This document shows positions 46,029 through 55,054 of a stretch of 64,000 nucleotides of DNA, piece after piece; positions within the stretch are counted from its first letter, which is position 1, and each line of letters begins with the position of its first letter. The notes under the pieces were generated by a model, which saw only the letters and a program-made list of their open reading frames with translations, was not told the origin of the DNA and did not search any database. The position numbers and the translations under genes were made by a program. Origin of the DNA: Nitrospirales bacterium (GTDB lineage: Bacteria > Nitrospirota > Nitrospiria > Nitrospirales > UBA8639); the NCBI GenBank assembly GCA_031315915.1, contig JALDRK010000009.1, positions 1 to 64,000 on the forward strand. Direction: 5' to 3'.

Positions 46029-46433
46029 ATGAAAACCCTTGCAAATGCGATGATCACGGCGTTGGAAACCATTTCCGATAAGGCGGATGTCATTGCGGCG
46101 GCCAAACGGATGCGGGAAAAACAAATTGGCTCCCTCGCGGTCGTGCGTCGCGGCACCTTGATGAGGGATCGGGAGGAAAGAATTATCGGTCTGATTACGG
46201 AAACGGATATCATTCGCAAGGCAGTGGCTGAAGAGCGGAATTTAGCTGCCACGACGGTGGATATGGTCATGAGCAATCCAATGGTGGCTGTTGAAGCGTC
46301 TTGGCCGTTGCCGGAGGCCTATCAGATGATGAAAGACGCGGGTGTTCGTCATTTATTAGTGACTCAGCATGATGTGGTCGTTGGCTTGGTTTCCCTCCGT
46401 GACCTTTTAGTGCACTTGCATGAGATCTCCTGA
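46029..46433 (+). CDS. CBS-domain pair protein
   Basis: 134 residues, essentially two CBS motifs: AAKRMREKQIGSLAVVRRGT with IIGLITETDII, and VAVEASWPLPEAYQMMKDAG with RHLLVTQHDVVVGLVSLRDL. Stand-alone CBS pairs bind adenylates and regulate partners. AAGGAG precedes the start. No fused effector domain is present, and no partner is evident next door. Confidence 0.9.
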   Translation: MKTLANAMITALETISDKADVIAAAKRMREKQIGSLAVVRRGTLMRDREERIIGLITETDIIRKAVAEERNLAATTVDMVMSNPMVAVEASWPLPEAYQMMKDAGVRHLLVTQHDVVVGLVSLRDLLVHLHEIS

Positions 46434-46790
46434 TAACTCCGGCAGGTTCCAACACGCTTCCCTTCACTCGCGTTTGAATGGTTCCCCCCACTGCTCTCCT
46501 GTGTTGAACAAAAGCCGGGGACCGATAGTTGTGGTTCCTGGGATCTGAAACATGCAATGGGTGAGGCAACAGGTTCCTCACTCGATAACACCTGATCAAA
46601 AGAATTAACGTCGTCCTGGAGAATCGAGAGCGATGGAAGCGTGTCGATGGAACCGATCTTTCGCAGGAAGTTGTTATGACGGCGTTCCGATTGACATCTC
46701 TTTTGGGGCAGGCTAGCCTCTGCGACAATAATCCGCTACTTGGCCATGACAAATTACAATCTAACGCTGATTTTTCGAGAGGAGAGTGTG
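46434..46790. other. Intergenic stretch between the CBS and cupin genes
   Basis: About 357 bases on the way to the cupin start. Frames in it have no ribosome site. The last bases hold GAGGAG, which serves the cupin ATG at 46791. No terminator hairpin with a T-run was recognised. Confidence 0.4.
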
Positions 46791-47156
46791 ATGCCAAAAA
46801 TTTTTTCAGCGCCATCGGTCATTAAACCGGCCGGAAACAAACCCAAGATTATCGAAGAATTTTTTGGGCGCGTGAATTCGGAGACCGATGCCGTGAGCAT
46901 TGCCAAAATGAGCAGTCCGGAAGGGTGGATGGAACCCGGCCAAACGCCTGAATTTGACGAATATACGGTGGTGTTGAAGGGGATGCTTCGCGTGGAATCA
47001 AAAGATGGCGTGGTTGAGGTCACGGCAGGGCAGGCTGTGCTCACCCCTAAGAGAGAGTGGGTTCGGTACAGCACGCCTCAACCGGGAGGAGCTGAATATA
47101 TCGCGGTGTGCCTGCCTGCCTTTGGTCCGGATATCGTTCATCGAGATGAAGAGTAA
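46791..47156 (+). CDS. Cupin-domain protein
   Basis: 121 residues starting MPKIFSAPSVIKPAG, chosen for GAGGAG just upstream over an in-frame ATG 51 bases earlier. The single cupin fold shows PEFDEYTVVLKGMLRVES and AGQAVLTPKREWVRYSTP. The metal ligands are weak (no clear HxH), so it may bind a ligand without metal. Small stand-alone cupins have many roles and none can be named. The short-chain dehydrogenase gene follows 52 bases later. Confidence 0.83.
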   Translation: MPKIFSAPSVIKPAGNKPKIIEEFFGRVNSETDAVSIAKMSSPEGWMEPGQTPEFDEYTVVLKGMLRVESKDGVVEVTAGQAVLTPKREWVRYSTPQPGGAEYIAVCLPAFGPDIVHRDEE

Positions 47157-47208
47157 AGGGCGAAGAATTTCCGGAGTGGACGAGACGCATAGCGCGACAA
47201 TCTGAGCA

Positions 47209-47943
47209 ATGGATGGGGATTTGATGAAGCGACTTGCAGGCAAGGTGGCAGTGGTCACAGGAAGTAGCAGCGGAATCGGCAAAGCCATTGCCTTGCGTTT
47301 TGCTCAAGAAGGCGCAAAAGTCATGGTGGCTGCCAGACGACTGGATTTATGCCGGCAGACCGTGAACCAGATCGAACAAGCGGGAGGGGAGGCGTGCGTT
47401 CAAGAAACCGATGTGTCTCAGGAAGATCAAGTGAAGCGTCTGATGCAAGAGACGGTCAGGCGCTACGGTCGGCTGGACATTCTTGTCAACAACGCCGGCG
47501 TGTTTGGAGGAGCCCGCTTGGCCGATACCTCGACCAGGTCGTTTGATGAAGTCATGAACACGAATCTTCGGGGGACGTTTTTTTGTTGCCGGGCGGGATT
47601 TCGGCAGATGAAAACCCAGAATGGCGGACTCATTCTCAACATATCCAGTGTGGCAGGAGTCCAGGCCTGGGCAGGAACGGGAGTCTATAGCGCTTCCAAG
47701 CACGGCATGATGGCGTTAACCAAGTCACTGGCTGATGAAGGGCGAGCGTTCAACATCAAGGTGAGTGCGATTTGTCCTGCCGGGGTTGCGGATGAATTGG
47801 TCGATGCGTCGCCTGAAGAAATCCTGAGCAGCGAAAAGATCAATCCATTTGATATTGCCGAAACGGCCATCTATCTGGCGACATTGAGCCCCTATGCGGT
47901 GGTCCAGCAAATCGTGGTCGATCGGCTGGGGGCGGATTGGTAG
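47209..47943 (+). CDS. Short-chain dehydrogenase/reductase
   Basis: 244 residues from 47209; an in-frame ATG at 47224 with GGGG upstream is equally possible. The cofactor motif TGSSSGIGKAIALRFA, the NNAGVFGG strand, the catalytic Ser in LNISSVAGV, and the YSASKHGMMALTKS motif (Tyr, Lys) are all present. The Arg pair AARRL after strand two suggests NADP. The substrate is unknown. Probably co-transcribed with the cupin. Confidence 0.9.
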   Translation: MDGDLMKRLAGKVAVVTGSSSGIGKAIALRFAQEGAKVMVAARRLDLCRQTVNQIEQAGGEACVQETDVSQEDQVKRLMQETVRRYGRLDILVNNAGVFGGARLADTSTRSFDEVMNTNLRGTFFCCRAGFRQMKTQNGGLILNISSVAGVQAWAGTGVYSASKHGMMALTKSLADEGRAFNIKVSAICPAGVADELVDASPEEILSSEKINPFDIAETAIYLATLSPYAVVQQIVVDRLGADW

Positions 47944-47980
47944 GCAAGGATCGTTGCTGACGGAAGAGGCCGGCAGATAG

Positions 47981-48018
47981 AAAAAAACGACCTTCGGGAT
48001 GAACCCGAAGGTCGTTTT
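47981..48018. terminator. Bidirectional terminator between convergent genes
   Basis: A perfect hairpin (ACGACCTTCGGG and its complement, 5-base loop) is flanked by A7 on the left and T4 on the right. It can stop the SDR transcript (plus) and, with a seven-T run, the small secreted-protein transcript (minus). Confidence 0.85.
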
Positions 48019-48044
48019 GAGATTCAGGAAATAGTGAAAGAAGA

Positions 48045-48257
48045 TTACTTGCCTTCTTTGTTATCCTCTTCCTTGTCCCCTTTTTTGTCATCCATCTTTT
48101 CGCCTTTGCCATCTTTATCACCGTCTTTATCCCCATCCGATCCGAGAGGGAAGGTATTCTGGATCGAAGAAGAATCCCCTAAAGACTTCGCAAAGGTCAT
48201 CCCGCCGAACGATAAACCAACAATTAAGGCCAATAAAATGGTGAATAATTTAACCAT
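48045..48257 (-). CDS. Small secreted Asp/Lys-rich protein, copy 1
   Basis: 70 residues. The start at 48257 has GGAGGGCAGG upstream. The signal peptide MVKLFTILLALIVGLSFGG is followed by MTFAK. The mature part is short and highly charged (DGDKDGDKDGKGEKMDDKKG). Its leader matches that of the gene at 48.9-49.1 kb nearly word for word (KLFTxxLAxxxGxxFGGMTxAK). The charged tail could bind metal ions or polysaccharide. No family is known to me. Its terminator is at 47981-48018. Confidence 0.75.
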   Translation of the reverse strand: MVKLFTILLALIVGLSFGGMTFAKSLGDSSSIQNTFPLGSDGDKDGDKDGKGEKMDDKKGDKEEDNKEGK

Positions 48258-48272
48258 GATCCTGCCCTCCAA

Positions 48273-48885
48273 AGATGATTGTTAAAAAACTGTATTCCCC
48301 GCAACCCTTAAAAGTTTCGGGAGAATGATTCGTAATGTAACGTAATTGAGCAAAACCTATTCCAATTTAATTTTTTACACTCAAAATGCGTAAAACATTG
48401 ATTTTAATATGAAAAATGTATTCTAACCCTGCTCATGATTGTTAGAAAAAATTAATAAATAAGAGACAAAATACATCATAAAAAAAATCCTCTTTTACAA
48501 CCATTGAGGCGACCATAAAAAAATTATTTTATTCATATAGTTATGAAGTTTAACCTTACCAGACTTTTCGAATCGTAAAGATTTTCAACAGTATGGAATT
48601 CCCTTCATGAGTATGGTTTTCACTTCATCTGCCATAAAAATGATTTTTAAAACGCATTTGAATCTTATGAAAAATCAATGCGTTTCCTATGTTCTTTGTG
48701 CAGGCAGGGAAAAAATTGTGGTTGACCGAATGAGTAGATTGGGTAGTTGTCTGCCTGAAGCAAAACCACAAGAGCTAGTATCGAATAACAAACGGCCGTC
48801 TAGAAATTCTTGAATGAATCTCTAGACGGCCGAATGGGTTTTTAAGGGTGCGTAGCACACCCATTTTTCGCAGAACAGGAAGGAA
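48273..48885. other. AT-rich intergenic stretch with an inverted repeat
   Basis: About 600 bases with base composition much more AT-rich than the surroundings, especially 48300-48600. One plus-strand frame (48607-48813, 68 codons) has no ribosome site and no recognisable product. A perfect 12-base inverted repeat CGGCCGTCTAGA, with a 16-base loop, spans 48793-48832 and probably ends the transcript of the small secreted-protein copy 2. The AT-rich part is likely the promoter region of copy 1. Confidence 0.45.
48793..48832 (-). terminator. Perfect 12-base inverted repeat, likely terminator
   Basis: CGGCCGTCTAGA and its exact complement flank a 16-base loop. On the minus strand it is followed by TTTGTT, 53 bases after the copy 2 stop. 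The T-run is short, so termination is likely but not certain; a protein-binding palindrome is an alternative. Confidence 0.5.
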
Positions 48886-49131
48886 TTAATGTTCCTTCTT
48901 TTCTTGCCCTTTCTTTTTCCCTTTGCCTTTGGATTTTTCTTGATCCCCTTTGGCTTTACCGTGGTCTTCACCAGCCTTGCCATGATCCTCTCCGGCCTTA
49001 CCGTGATCCTCCCCCGCTTTCCCGTCAGCAACCATGATCGGGGCCGTTTGATCCGCAGCTTTGGCGATAGTCATTCCGCCAAAGGTCATTCCAAACACCA
49101 CTGCCAATACGAGTGTGAAAAGCTTAGCCAT
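48886..49131 (-). CDS. Small secreted protein with seven-residue repeats, copy 2
   Basis: 81 residues from the ATG ending at 49131, with AAGGAGG about 10 bases upstream; an ATG nearer the site is too close. The signal peptide MAKLFTLVLAVVFGMTFGG is followed by a mature part with three exact GKAGEDH repeats and a fourth altered one. It ends in a Lys-rich tail (KSKGKGKKKGQEKKEH). It is paralogous to the copy at 48.0-48.3 kb through the leader only. The His/Asp/Glu repeat could bind divalent metals. Confidence 0.75.
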   Translation of the reverse strand: MAKLFTLVLAVVFGMTFGGMTIAKAADQTAPIMVADGKAGEDHGKAGEDHGKAGEDHGKAKGDQEKSKGKGKKKGQEKKEH

Positions 49132-49491
49132 ACGGGCCATCCTCCTTGTTGTGGAATTGAATAAGCCGACCCTTTTGTGGATTCAGGGGCGGGGTAGTGT
49201 GAGCCGGTACATGAGCAAGACGTGTTCCCCTGGGAACGTGGGGGGTGATGGGCAGTTTAAGCATGTCTAAGCAATTGAATTAAAATGAAAAAGTCATTCT
49301 AAGTGAACGAGGTAATTTTAAGTGGCCGGTCAAACATAAGGAAAACTTGTCCTCGGAATGACATTTTGTGTCGCCAACTCAAAAAAACCTTGTGCCATGA
49401 GATCGTGGAGGGGATAACCGACCTTGGGATGGCAATGGTGTAATGATCTATCAATGGTCATGTATTGGGTGCTTGCCATGTGTAGACCCGA
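49132..49491. other. Intergenic stretch at the left edge of the defence island
   Basis: 360 bases between the small secreted-protein gene and the 3' end of hsdR. No gene, integrase or tRNA was found. No repeat of the tmRNA 3' end was recognised here. Confidence 0.4.
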
Positions 49492-52400
49492 TCACATCGT
49501 TGTTTGCGCACTGAAATATGGCGAAGGCACGGTGGGGTAGGTGCGATAGATATGGCGGAAGACTTCCTCGGCTTTGACCCCCACATCCTTTTCGGCAAAA
49601 CAATCTATCGGCAAGCCGGTATCCTCGTTCCAGAGAAAATCATAAATAGCCTGGCGTACGGCATCCCGGGTAGATTCCTTGTCGCGCCACTGATCCACCC
49701 GAAGTTTCTCTTCCTTCAACCGTTTCAGTAACTGCGTGGCCACTGCCTTGATTCGTTGAATTTCTGTCGGCTTCAAATCCGGCTTTTTCAGCAGGTCGAA
49801 AATGGCCAGTGACTCCTCGTCCAGTCCTTCCCGCACGGCCCGGCATGCTTCATCATCGAGTTCCTGTACCAGTTTGAACAGCGCCTCGAAGGTTTTCTCG
49901 ATGGTCACCCGATCTTTTTCGCGGTTGTACTCGGACACAATCCGCTCGTAGTGCTGCTGGAAGTCGGTGCGCAACGGGTTTTGCCGCAAGAGGCGTTGCA
50001 GACGCTGCTCGACTGCCTCGCGCAGGTTCTGTACCGTCGTATTTTTTTTCGGACTGCGTTCGAACTCCTGTCGCAGACGGTCGAAATCAATCTTGCTGAT
50101 GTTATAGGGCGGAGAAGCTTCAGAGATATGGTCGGATCGCACCTCGATTGCCTCGTCCACCACCTGATGCAGTTGGCGGATGATATCGGTGATATCCGCC
50201 TGCTCACGATCCTGTTGCAGGCTCTTGTAGACGATATTAATGGCATCCCGATCCGTGCGGCAGGCATTCACCCCCTGCACATTGATACAGGCCTTGAACT
50301 TTTTGAACACTTCCCTGCACATGACCTCGAAACGCTTGCGGCTTTCGTCATTTTCGTTGGCTGCTTCTTTGCAAACCACGATAGCGGCATTGCGAGCAAA
50401 ACCGAGCTTTTGGATCACGTCATCAAGCGCGGCGTGCCGGTCAGTCAGAAAGGCTCGCACCAAGGCGATGGCTTCGGCCAGATCGGCTAGCAACTCTTCC
50501 TCGGGCCTAGTAGGGTCGGTCTCAACGCCTTTGCCGTCCGGCCGCATCCCGGCAAACGTGGCCAAGGCCTGGCGCAGATGTTTGAGAATGCCGCAGTAGT
50601 CCACGATCAGGCCGTTATTCTTGCCCTCGGCCACGCGATTGGCCCTGGCGATGGCCTGCATCAGCGTGTGGGCCTTGAGGGGCTTATCCAGATACAGGGT
50701 CGACAACGTCGGCACATCGAAGCCGGTCAGCCACATGGCGCAGACGATGGCCACGCGAAGGGGGTGTTCCTCGGCCTTGAAGGCATCGTCCAGGGCCATG
50801 GTCTGCATGTTGCGGTGTTCGGGCTTGGTCCGCATGGACTCCGGCAGGTCAATGCCCTCTTTCATCAGCTTGCGGTGGGGAGTAATGTCCAGGTCCCACT
50901 TGTTGAACTTGGCGACTTCGCCCTGTTCCTCGCTCACCACCACGGCCATGCGGGTCTCGCGCATCCAGGCCACCTGACGCTGCAGAAACACTTCCTCCTG
51001 CTCATCGGTGGCCGGGGCGTTGCTCAATTCCCGTATGCGCGCATCCCAATAAAAGCCGATCAACTTGTGCATGCGCACGCAGGTGACCTTGTCGATGCAC
51101 ACCAGCATCGCCTTGCCGGTCTCCCAGGCGGTTGAATAGTGCTGCACAAAGTCGCGCGCCACCTGATCCAGTCGTTTCCCTGCAGTGATGATGTGATAGT
51201 CGCGCTTCAGCTCCTTTTCCAGCCGCTGCTCCACGTCGATGTCGTCGGTTTCAATCTCTTCGAGCTTCTCGGCAATACGTTCATTGAGGTCGCCAATGGC
51301 GATACCCAGCTTCTCGCCGCGCGCGTCGTAATAGAGCGGCACCGTGGCGCAGTCGTCCACGGCTCGTTGAAAGTCATAGGTGGAGACATACTCGCCGAAC
51401 ACCCGGCGGGTGATCTCGTCGTCTTTGAACAAGGGCGTGCCGGTAAAGCCGATGTAGCTGGCGTGGGGCAGAGCATTGCGAAGGTTCAGGGCCAGCGTGC
51501 CGTACTGAGTGCGGTGCGCCTCGTCGGTGATGACAATAATGTCATCACGCTCGCTGTAGGGCTGCTCCGGCTCCACCTTTCGGTTGAATTTCTGAATCAG
51601 CGAAAAGACAAAGGCCTTGTGCTCGGTCAACAGCGCGTTCAAATGCTGTCCGCTGGAGGCCCGGCATTTCTCCTGATCGCTGATGACCCCGCAATTGGCG
51701 AAGGTCTTGTAGATCTGAGTGTCCAGATCGTCGCGGTCGGTGAGCACCAGAAAGGTAAAATTGCCGCCCAGCTTGCGGTGTACCTTGCGGGTGAACATCA
51801 CCATCGAATAACTCTTTCCCGAACCTTGCGTATGCCAGAATACCCCCAGTTTGCCCTGCCGTGCCTTGCGGTCTCTTACCGAGTCGATCGCCCGATTTAC
51901 GCCGAGAAACTGGTGGTTGCGCGCGATAATCTTTTTCGGCTCGCCAGCGGACTCATCAAACAGAATGAAATTCTCCACCAGGTCAAGAAAGTTTCGCTTG
52001 TCACATATGCCCTTGAGCAGCGTTTCCATGTCCACCGCGCCCGGCGTCTCCTCGGCCAACCGCTTCCATTCGCTGTAATGTTCCCAGCGGCTGGTGATCG
52101 AACCGATCCTGGCCTTCTCGCCGTTGCCGAACATCACCATCGCGTTGTGGTGAAACAGGTGCGGAACGGTGTCGCGGTAGTCGGAGAAGTTTCGCTCGAA
52201 GGCGGTTTTGAGATTCTTGTGGATGTTCTTGCACTCGATAAAGAGCAGCGGCAGGCCGTTCACGAAACCGACGAGATCGGCCCGACGCCGGTAGAGATCG
52301 CCACGCACCCACAGCTCGCGTACACAGAGAAAGTCGTTATTCTCCGGCGTATCAAAATCAAACATCTGCAGCCGCTGGCGTACCCGTTCGCCTTTATCGT

Positions 52401-52719
52401 TACGGAAGGTGACTTGCACACCGTCGCGCATCTGGGCGTATTTTTCGCGATTGGTCGCGACCAGGGTTTGCGAGGCGACGGTGGCGGTAATCTGCCGAAC
52501 GGCATCCTCGTAGGCTGCTTCGGGCAGGCCGGGATTCAACGCCACCAGCTTGGCGCGAAGCGGTCGGGTCAGCACCACCTCACGATCGGAAATACGACCC
52601 AACAAACTTCTTGGCCCGAAGTCCTCGTAGTTATAGGCAAACACCGACCGCCAGCCGAGTTGGTGCTCAAAGTAATTGGCGGTGGTTTGCTGGACGAGGG
52701 TATCTTCGGTGTAGGGCAT
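49492..52719 (-). CDS. hsdR: Type I restriction enzyme R subunit (HsdR)
   Basis: 1075 residues starting MPYTEDTLVQQT, the usual family start; a TTG five codons earlier is not needed. The N-terminal nuclease domain shows the PD-(D/E)xK residues Asp148, Glu162 and Lys164 (RADLVGF, FIECKN). The SF2 helicase motor has TQGSGKS at 297-303 and DEAHR at 399-403, with RecA-like motifs through about 750. The C-terminus is helical and binds the methylase complex. It cuts unmodified DNA after ATP-driven translocation. It is the last gene of the island operon and starts 12 bases beyond the hepT stop. Confidence 0.93.
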   Translation of the reverse strand: MPYTEDTLVQQTTANYFEHQLGWRSVFAYNYEDFGPRSLLGRISDREVVLTRPLRAKLVALNPGLPEAAYEDAVRQITATVASQTLVATNREKYAQMRDGVQVTFRNDKGERVRQRLQMFDFDTPENNDFLCVRELWVRGDLYRRRADLVGFVNGLPLLFIECKNIHKNLKTAFERNFSDYRDTVPHLFHHNAMVMFGNGEKARIGSITSRWEHYSEWKRLAEETPGAVDMETLLKGICDKRNFLDLVENFILFDESAGEPKKIIARNHQFLGVNRAIDSVRDRKARQGKLGVFWHTQGSGKSYSMVMFTRKVHRKLGGNFTFLVLTDRDDLDTQIYKTFANCGVISDQEKCRASSGQHLNALLTEHKAFVFSLIQKFNRKVEPEQPYSERDDIIVITDEAHRTQYGTLALNLRNALPHASYIGFTGTPLFKDDEITRRVFGEYVSTYDFQRAVDDCATVPLYYDARGEKLGIAIGDLNERIAEKLEEIETDDIDVEQRLEKELKRDYHIITAGKRLDQVARDFVQHYSTAWETGKAMLVCIDKVTCVRMHKLIGFYWDARIRELSNAPATDEQEEVFLQRQVAWMRETRMAVVVSEEQGEVAKFNKWDLDITPHRKLMKEGIDLPESMRTKPEHRNMQTMALDDAFKAEEHPLRVAIVCAMWLTGFDVPTLSTLYLDKPLKAHTLMQAIARANRVAEGKNNGLIVDYCGILKHLRQALATFAGMRPDGKGVETDPTRPEEELLADLAEAIALVRAFLTDRHAALDDVIQKLGFARNAAIVVCKEAANENDESRKRFEVMCREVFKKFKACINVQGVNACRTDRDAINIVYKSLQQDREQADITDIIRQLHQVVDEAIEVRSDHISEASPPYNISKIDFDRLRQEFERSPKKNTTVQNLREAVEQRLQRLLRQNPLRTDFQQHYERIVSEYNREKDRVTIEKTFEALFKLVQELDDEACRAVREGLDEESLAIFDLLKKPDLKPTEIQRIKAVATQLLKRLKEEKLRVDQWRDKESTRDAVRQAIYDFLWNEDTGLPIDCFAEKDVGVKAEEVFRHIYRTYPTVPSPYFSAQTTM

Positions 52720-52730
52720 GGACAAACCGG

Positions 52731-53078
52731 TCAAACGATGTTTTTCAGCTTTGGAATCAAAGCGGGTAGGTCATCCTGGAGAATACTCCAGATCGTATCG
52801 TCATCAATCCCCAGATAGGCGTGAATCAACCGGTTACGGGTGGCAATGATCATCCGCCAGGGAATATCAGCATATGCAGCACGGATGTCGTCCGGGACGC
52901 GGCTGGCCGCTTCGCCAATGAGCTCCAGGTTGCGCAGCGTGGCATCGTACGTGATACCGCTGTCGACAAACTGTTGCTGATCCATGCCATCCGTATACGA
53001 TAAACACTTCTCCGCAAAACCAATCATATCCTGAAGATAGAACCGCCATTCCCTCTGCGAGCCACGCGAATCAGACAT
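52731..53078 (-). CDS. hepT: HEPN-domain toxin, HepT family
   Basis: 115 residues from the ATG ending at 53078, overlapping the mntA stop by 8 bases. The DUF86/HEPN fold ends in the RNase motif RNRLIHAYLG (Rx4HxY). With a MntA antitoxin it forms a type VII toxin-antitoxin pair in which the antitoxin AMPylates the toxin. It is nested between hsdS and hsdR, so it travels with the restriction system. Confidence 0.88.
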   Translation of the reverse strand: MSDSRGSQREWRFYLQDMIGFAEKCLSYTDGMDQQQFVDSGITYDATLRNLELIGEAASRVPDDIRAAYADIPWRMIIATRNRLIHAYLGIDDDTIWSILQDDLPALIPKLKNIV

Positions 53079-53361
53079 GGATCGCATCCTTTTCCACATA
53101 CGGGCGCAGTTCCGGGCGTAGTGCCTTGTCTGTCACCAGATCTACCGGACACCCCAGTACATCCTCCAGATAGAACTGTACCCCGAAATATCGCTTCGAG
53201 TTGGCCGGCCCATCGAATGAGACCAGAATATCGACATCGCTGCCCTCGTCAGCCGTATCCCGCGCCATTGAGCCGAACAGGGCGAGATCCGTGACACCGA
53301 AGCGTTCACACAGGGTCGCCTTGTGCTCATCCAGTAGCTTGATCACCTGTTCTCTTCTCAT
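53071..53361 (-). CDS. mntA: Nucleotidyltransferase antitoxin, MntA family
   Basis: 96 residues. The minimal nucleotidyltransferase motif LFGSMARDTADEGSDVDILV has the GS and the paired catalytic Asp. It would AMPylate the neighbouring HepT and keep it inactive. Its stop lies within the hepT start region, showing coupling. It follows the relic ATPase sequence downstream of hsdS. Confidence 0.88.
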   Translation of the reverse strand: MRREQVIKLLDEHKATLCERFGVTDLALFGSMARDTADEGSDVDILVSFDGPANSKRYFGVQFYLEDVLGCPVDLVTDKALRPELRPYVEKDAIHV

Positions 53362-53509
53362 CTGGTGCGCCTTATCGCCTTCGTGTTCATGAGGTTAGCG
53401 TATCACAGCACCATTTTTACCCAAAATTCTCATAATTCCTGACGAATTCCGACTATCAACCGAGCTACGGCTCCAGGGAAGTGGCGGTGGTCGGTTGACC
53501 GAGGATGCT

Positions 53510-53758
53510 TTCGTTAACCATTCTGCAATAAATAGATCGTCCTTCTCCAATCCGTATGCTTTTGCAAATAGTCCTCGTCAATCAGCTTGCTGACATCAGT
53601 AGCAGAGGAGGCATGCTCTTAAAAAAACACATTTAATGCTGCCAACACCGTGGACTTGCAGGCCCATTCGGGCCAACAAAACAGCAGTAAGAATTCAAGT
53701 CAATTCTTCGATCCCTGAAACTGCGGAAATTTTCAATTCTTATCGTCTTTTTTCTCAC
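53510..53758 (-). pseudogene. Relic of an OLD-family/AAA ATPase gene
   Basis: A GTG at 53758 overlaps the hsdS stop as GTGA. The first 28 codons read RIENFRSFRDRRIDLN and CCFVGPNG, the opening of a RecF/OLD-type ATPase. One base is then missing; with it restored the frame reads ACKSTVLAALNVFF, a damaged Walker A, followed by an in-frame TAA near 53620. Beyond that, SSATDVSKLIDEDYLQKHTD continues the family sequence before all homology ends. A full enzyme would have 500 or more residues. So a nuclease-associated ATPase gene once sat in the operon and has been deleted down to its start. Confidence 0.68.
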
Positions 53759-54957
53759 ACCGCCACCTCTCCGCTCATTAGGCGTGGGAGCAACAAGTCG
53801 CGGGCTTTTGCCGCATGTTTGCTTTGATTTGACAAAAGCACGATCTGGCACTGGATCGCATCCAAAATAGATTGTATCTCATGAAGGATGCTTTTTGGCG
53901 GAACCAGCACCTCAATGAGCTTTAGATGCTTAGCCCCTAGGTGGGCAACGGTTGTTCCAACAATCGTTGCATTAAAATCTTTAATTTGTTTCTCGCATGC
54001 ATAGCGGAGGTATGCAGTGCTTAGTTCTTTTTCTCCTGCGATTTTGACCACACGTTGATTTATCCAGGCCATTCCACCAGTCCAAAAATTCATATGGAAA
54101 TCGCCATCCATTCCAACGACAAAATCACCATCTTTTAATAGTTTATCTTTTGGGGCATCCTCCCTTGTGTAAGTCTTAGATTCACCTGGTGGGATGTCTC
54201 GGATTCTTGCCACTGGCAATCCATCGTCCTGTTCATTGAAAAGCGTGGACTTAAACGAAAATCCGTATGTAAGCGTGGCCACATCAAAAAGGTTTTTCTT
54301 CTCCCATCCCTCGGGGATGCCGTTGTGGATTTTGGTGTGTTCGTGGCCGGGGAAGCGGAGGTGGACGAACCATTCCTTATAGAGCAGACGTGCGGCCTGT
54401 TCCAGCAACAGTATTCGCCGCCGGTTGTTTTCGATCAGGTCGTCGTAGGCGGAGAGAATGGAGGCGATGCGACTTTGGACGGGTAATGGCGGAAGTGGAA
54501 CTTGCAATGTTTTGACATTGGTAATGTTTATATTTTGTTGTGCTGCCCCGCGTGATACAGATGATAAGCGTTGTTGCCCAACCCGAGAATTGAACCAATA
54601 CCGGTAGAAATCAGGATTAGCTTTATCACTCAAACGAAACCGGATTAAGAACGCTCCTGGCAAAACAGGTAGGTGATAACCAGTGAATAACGCTGTCGTT
54701 CCGACTCGACCGGAACGTGTAATCACAAGATCATTTATCTTTAGAAAATGCTTAGCGAAACTCGCTTCATCAAGCTGTGCCAGTGGCATTGTTTTATAGG
54801 AAATCTGTCCATCTTCGGATATATCTGTAGTTCTAAGCGTTGCAATATTCCCGTTTTCATCGTAGGCATCACCACTAAATCTCGGACCAAATGCGCTATC
54901 TTCGATAATTTCATCGAATACGACCTCACCCCAATTGCGTGCCGATGCTGTACTCAT
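53755..54957 (-). CDS. hsdS: Type I restriction specificity subunit (HsdS)
   Basis: 400 residues with two target-recognition halves. The first ends in the conserved spacer LPPLPVQSRIASILSAYDDL followed by a coiled coil (NNRRRILLLEQAARLL). The second half opens at IPEGWEKKNLFDVATL and ends with a second coiled coil leading to LLLPRLMSGEV. Such a protein reads a bipartite DNA site for both methylation and cutting. The target cannot be deduced from the sequence. Its stop overlaps the start of the relic ATPase. Confidence 0.92.
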   Translation of the reverse strand: MSTASARNWGEVVFDEIIEDSAFGPRFSGDAYDENGNIATLRTTDISEDGQISYKTMPLAQLDEASFAKHFLKINDLVITRSGRVGTTALFTGYHLPVLPGAFLIRFRLSDKANPDFYRYWFNSRVGQQRLSSVSRGAAQQNINITNVKTLQVPLPPLPVQSRIASILSAYDDLIENNRRRILLLEQAARLLYKEWFVHLRFPGHEHTKIHNGIPEGWEKKNLFDVATLTYGFSFKSTLFNEQDDGLPVARIRDIPPGESKTYTREDAPKDKLLKDGDFVVGMDGDFHMNFWTGGMAWINQRVVKIAGEKELSTAYLRYACEKQIKDFNATIVGTTVAHLGAKHLKLIEVLVPPKSILHEIQSILDAIQCQIVLLSNQSKHAAKARDLLLPRLMSGEVAV

Positions 54958-55054
54958 ACTCCCAATTCGTCAAAATTCTTTTTGATGGCTGTTAAAAAGT
55001 TGGAAGGGTGAAGAGTGGAGTTTGAAAAACCGCACTTGCTCTTCCTTTCAGACT

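Noticed and set aside
48940-49020. Short direct repeats as a CRISPR array
   Set aside because: They encode in-frame GKAGEDH repeats in a secreted protein, with no spacers.
51139-52818. A 559-codon open frame on the plus strand opposite hsdR
   Set aside because: It mirrors the hsdR codon pattern, has no ribosome site and no recognisable domain; it is a shadow of a GC-rich-third-position gene.
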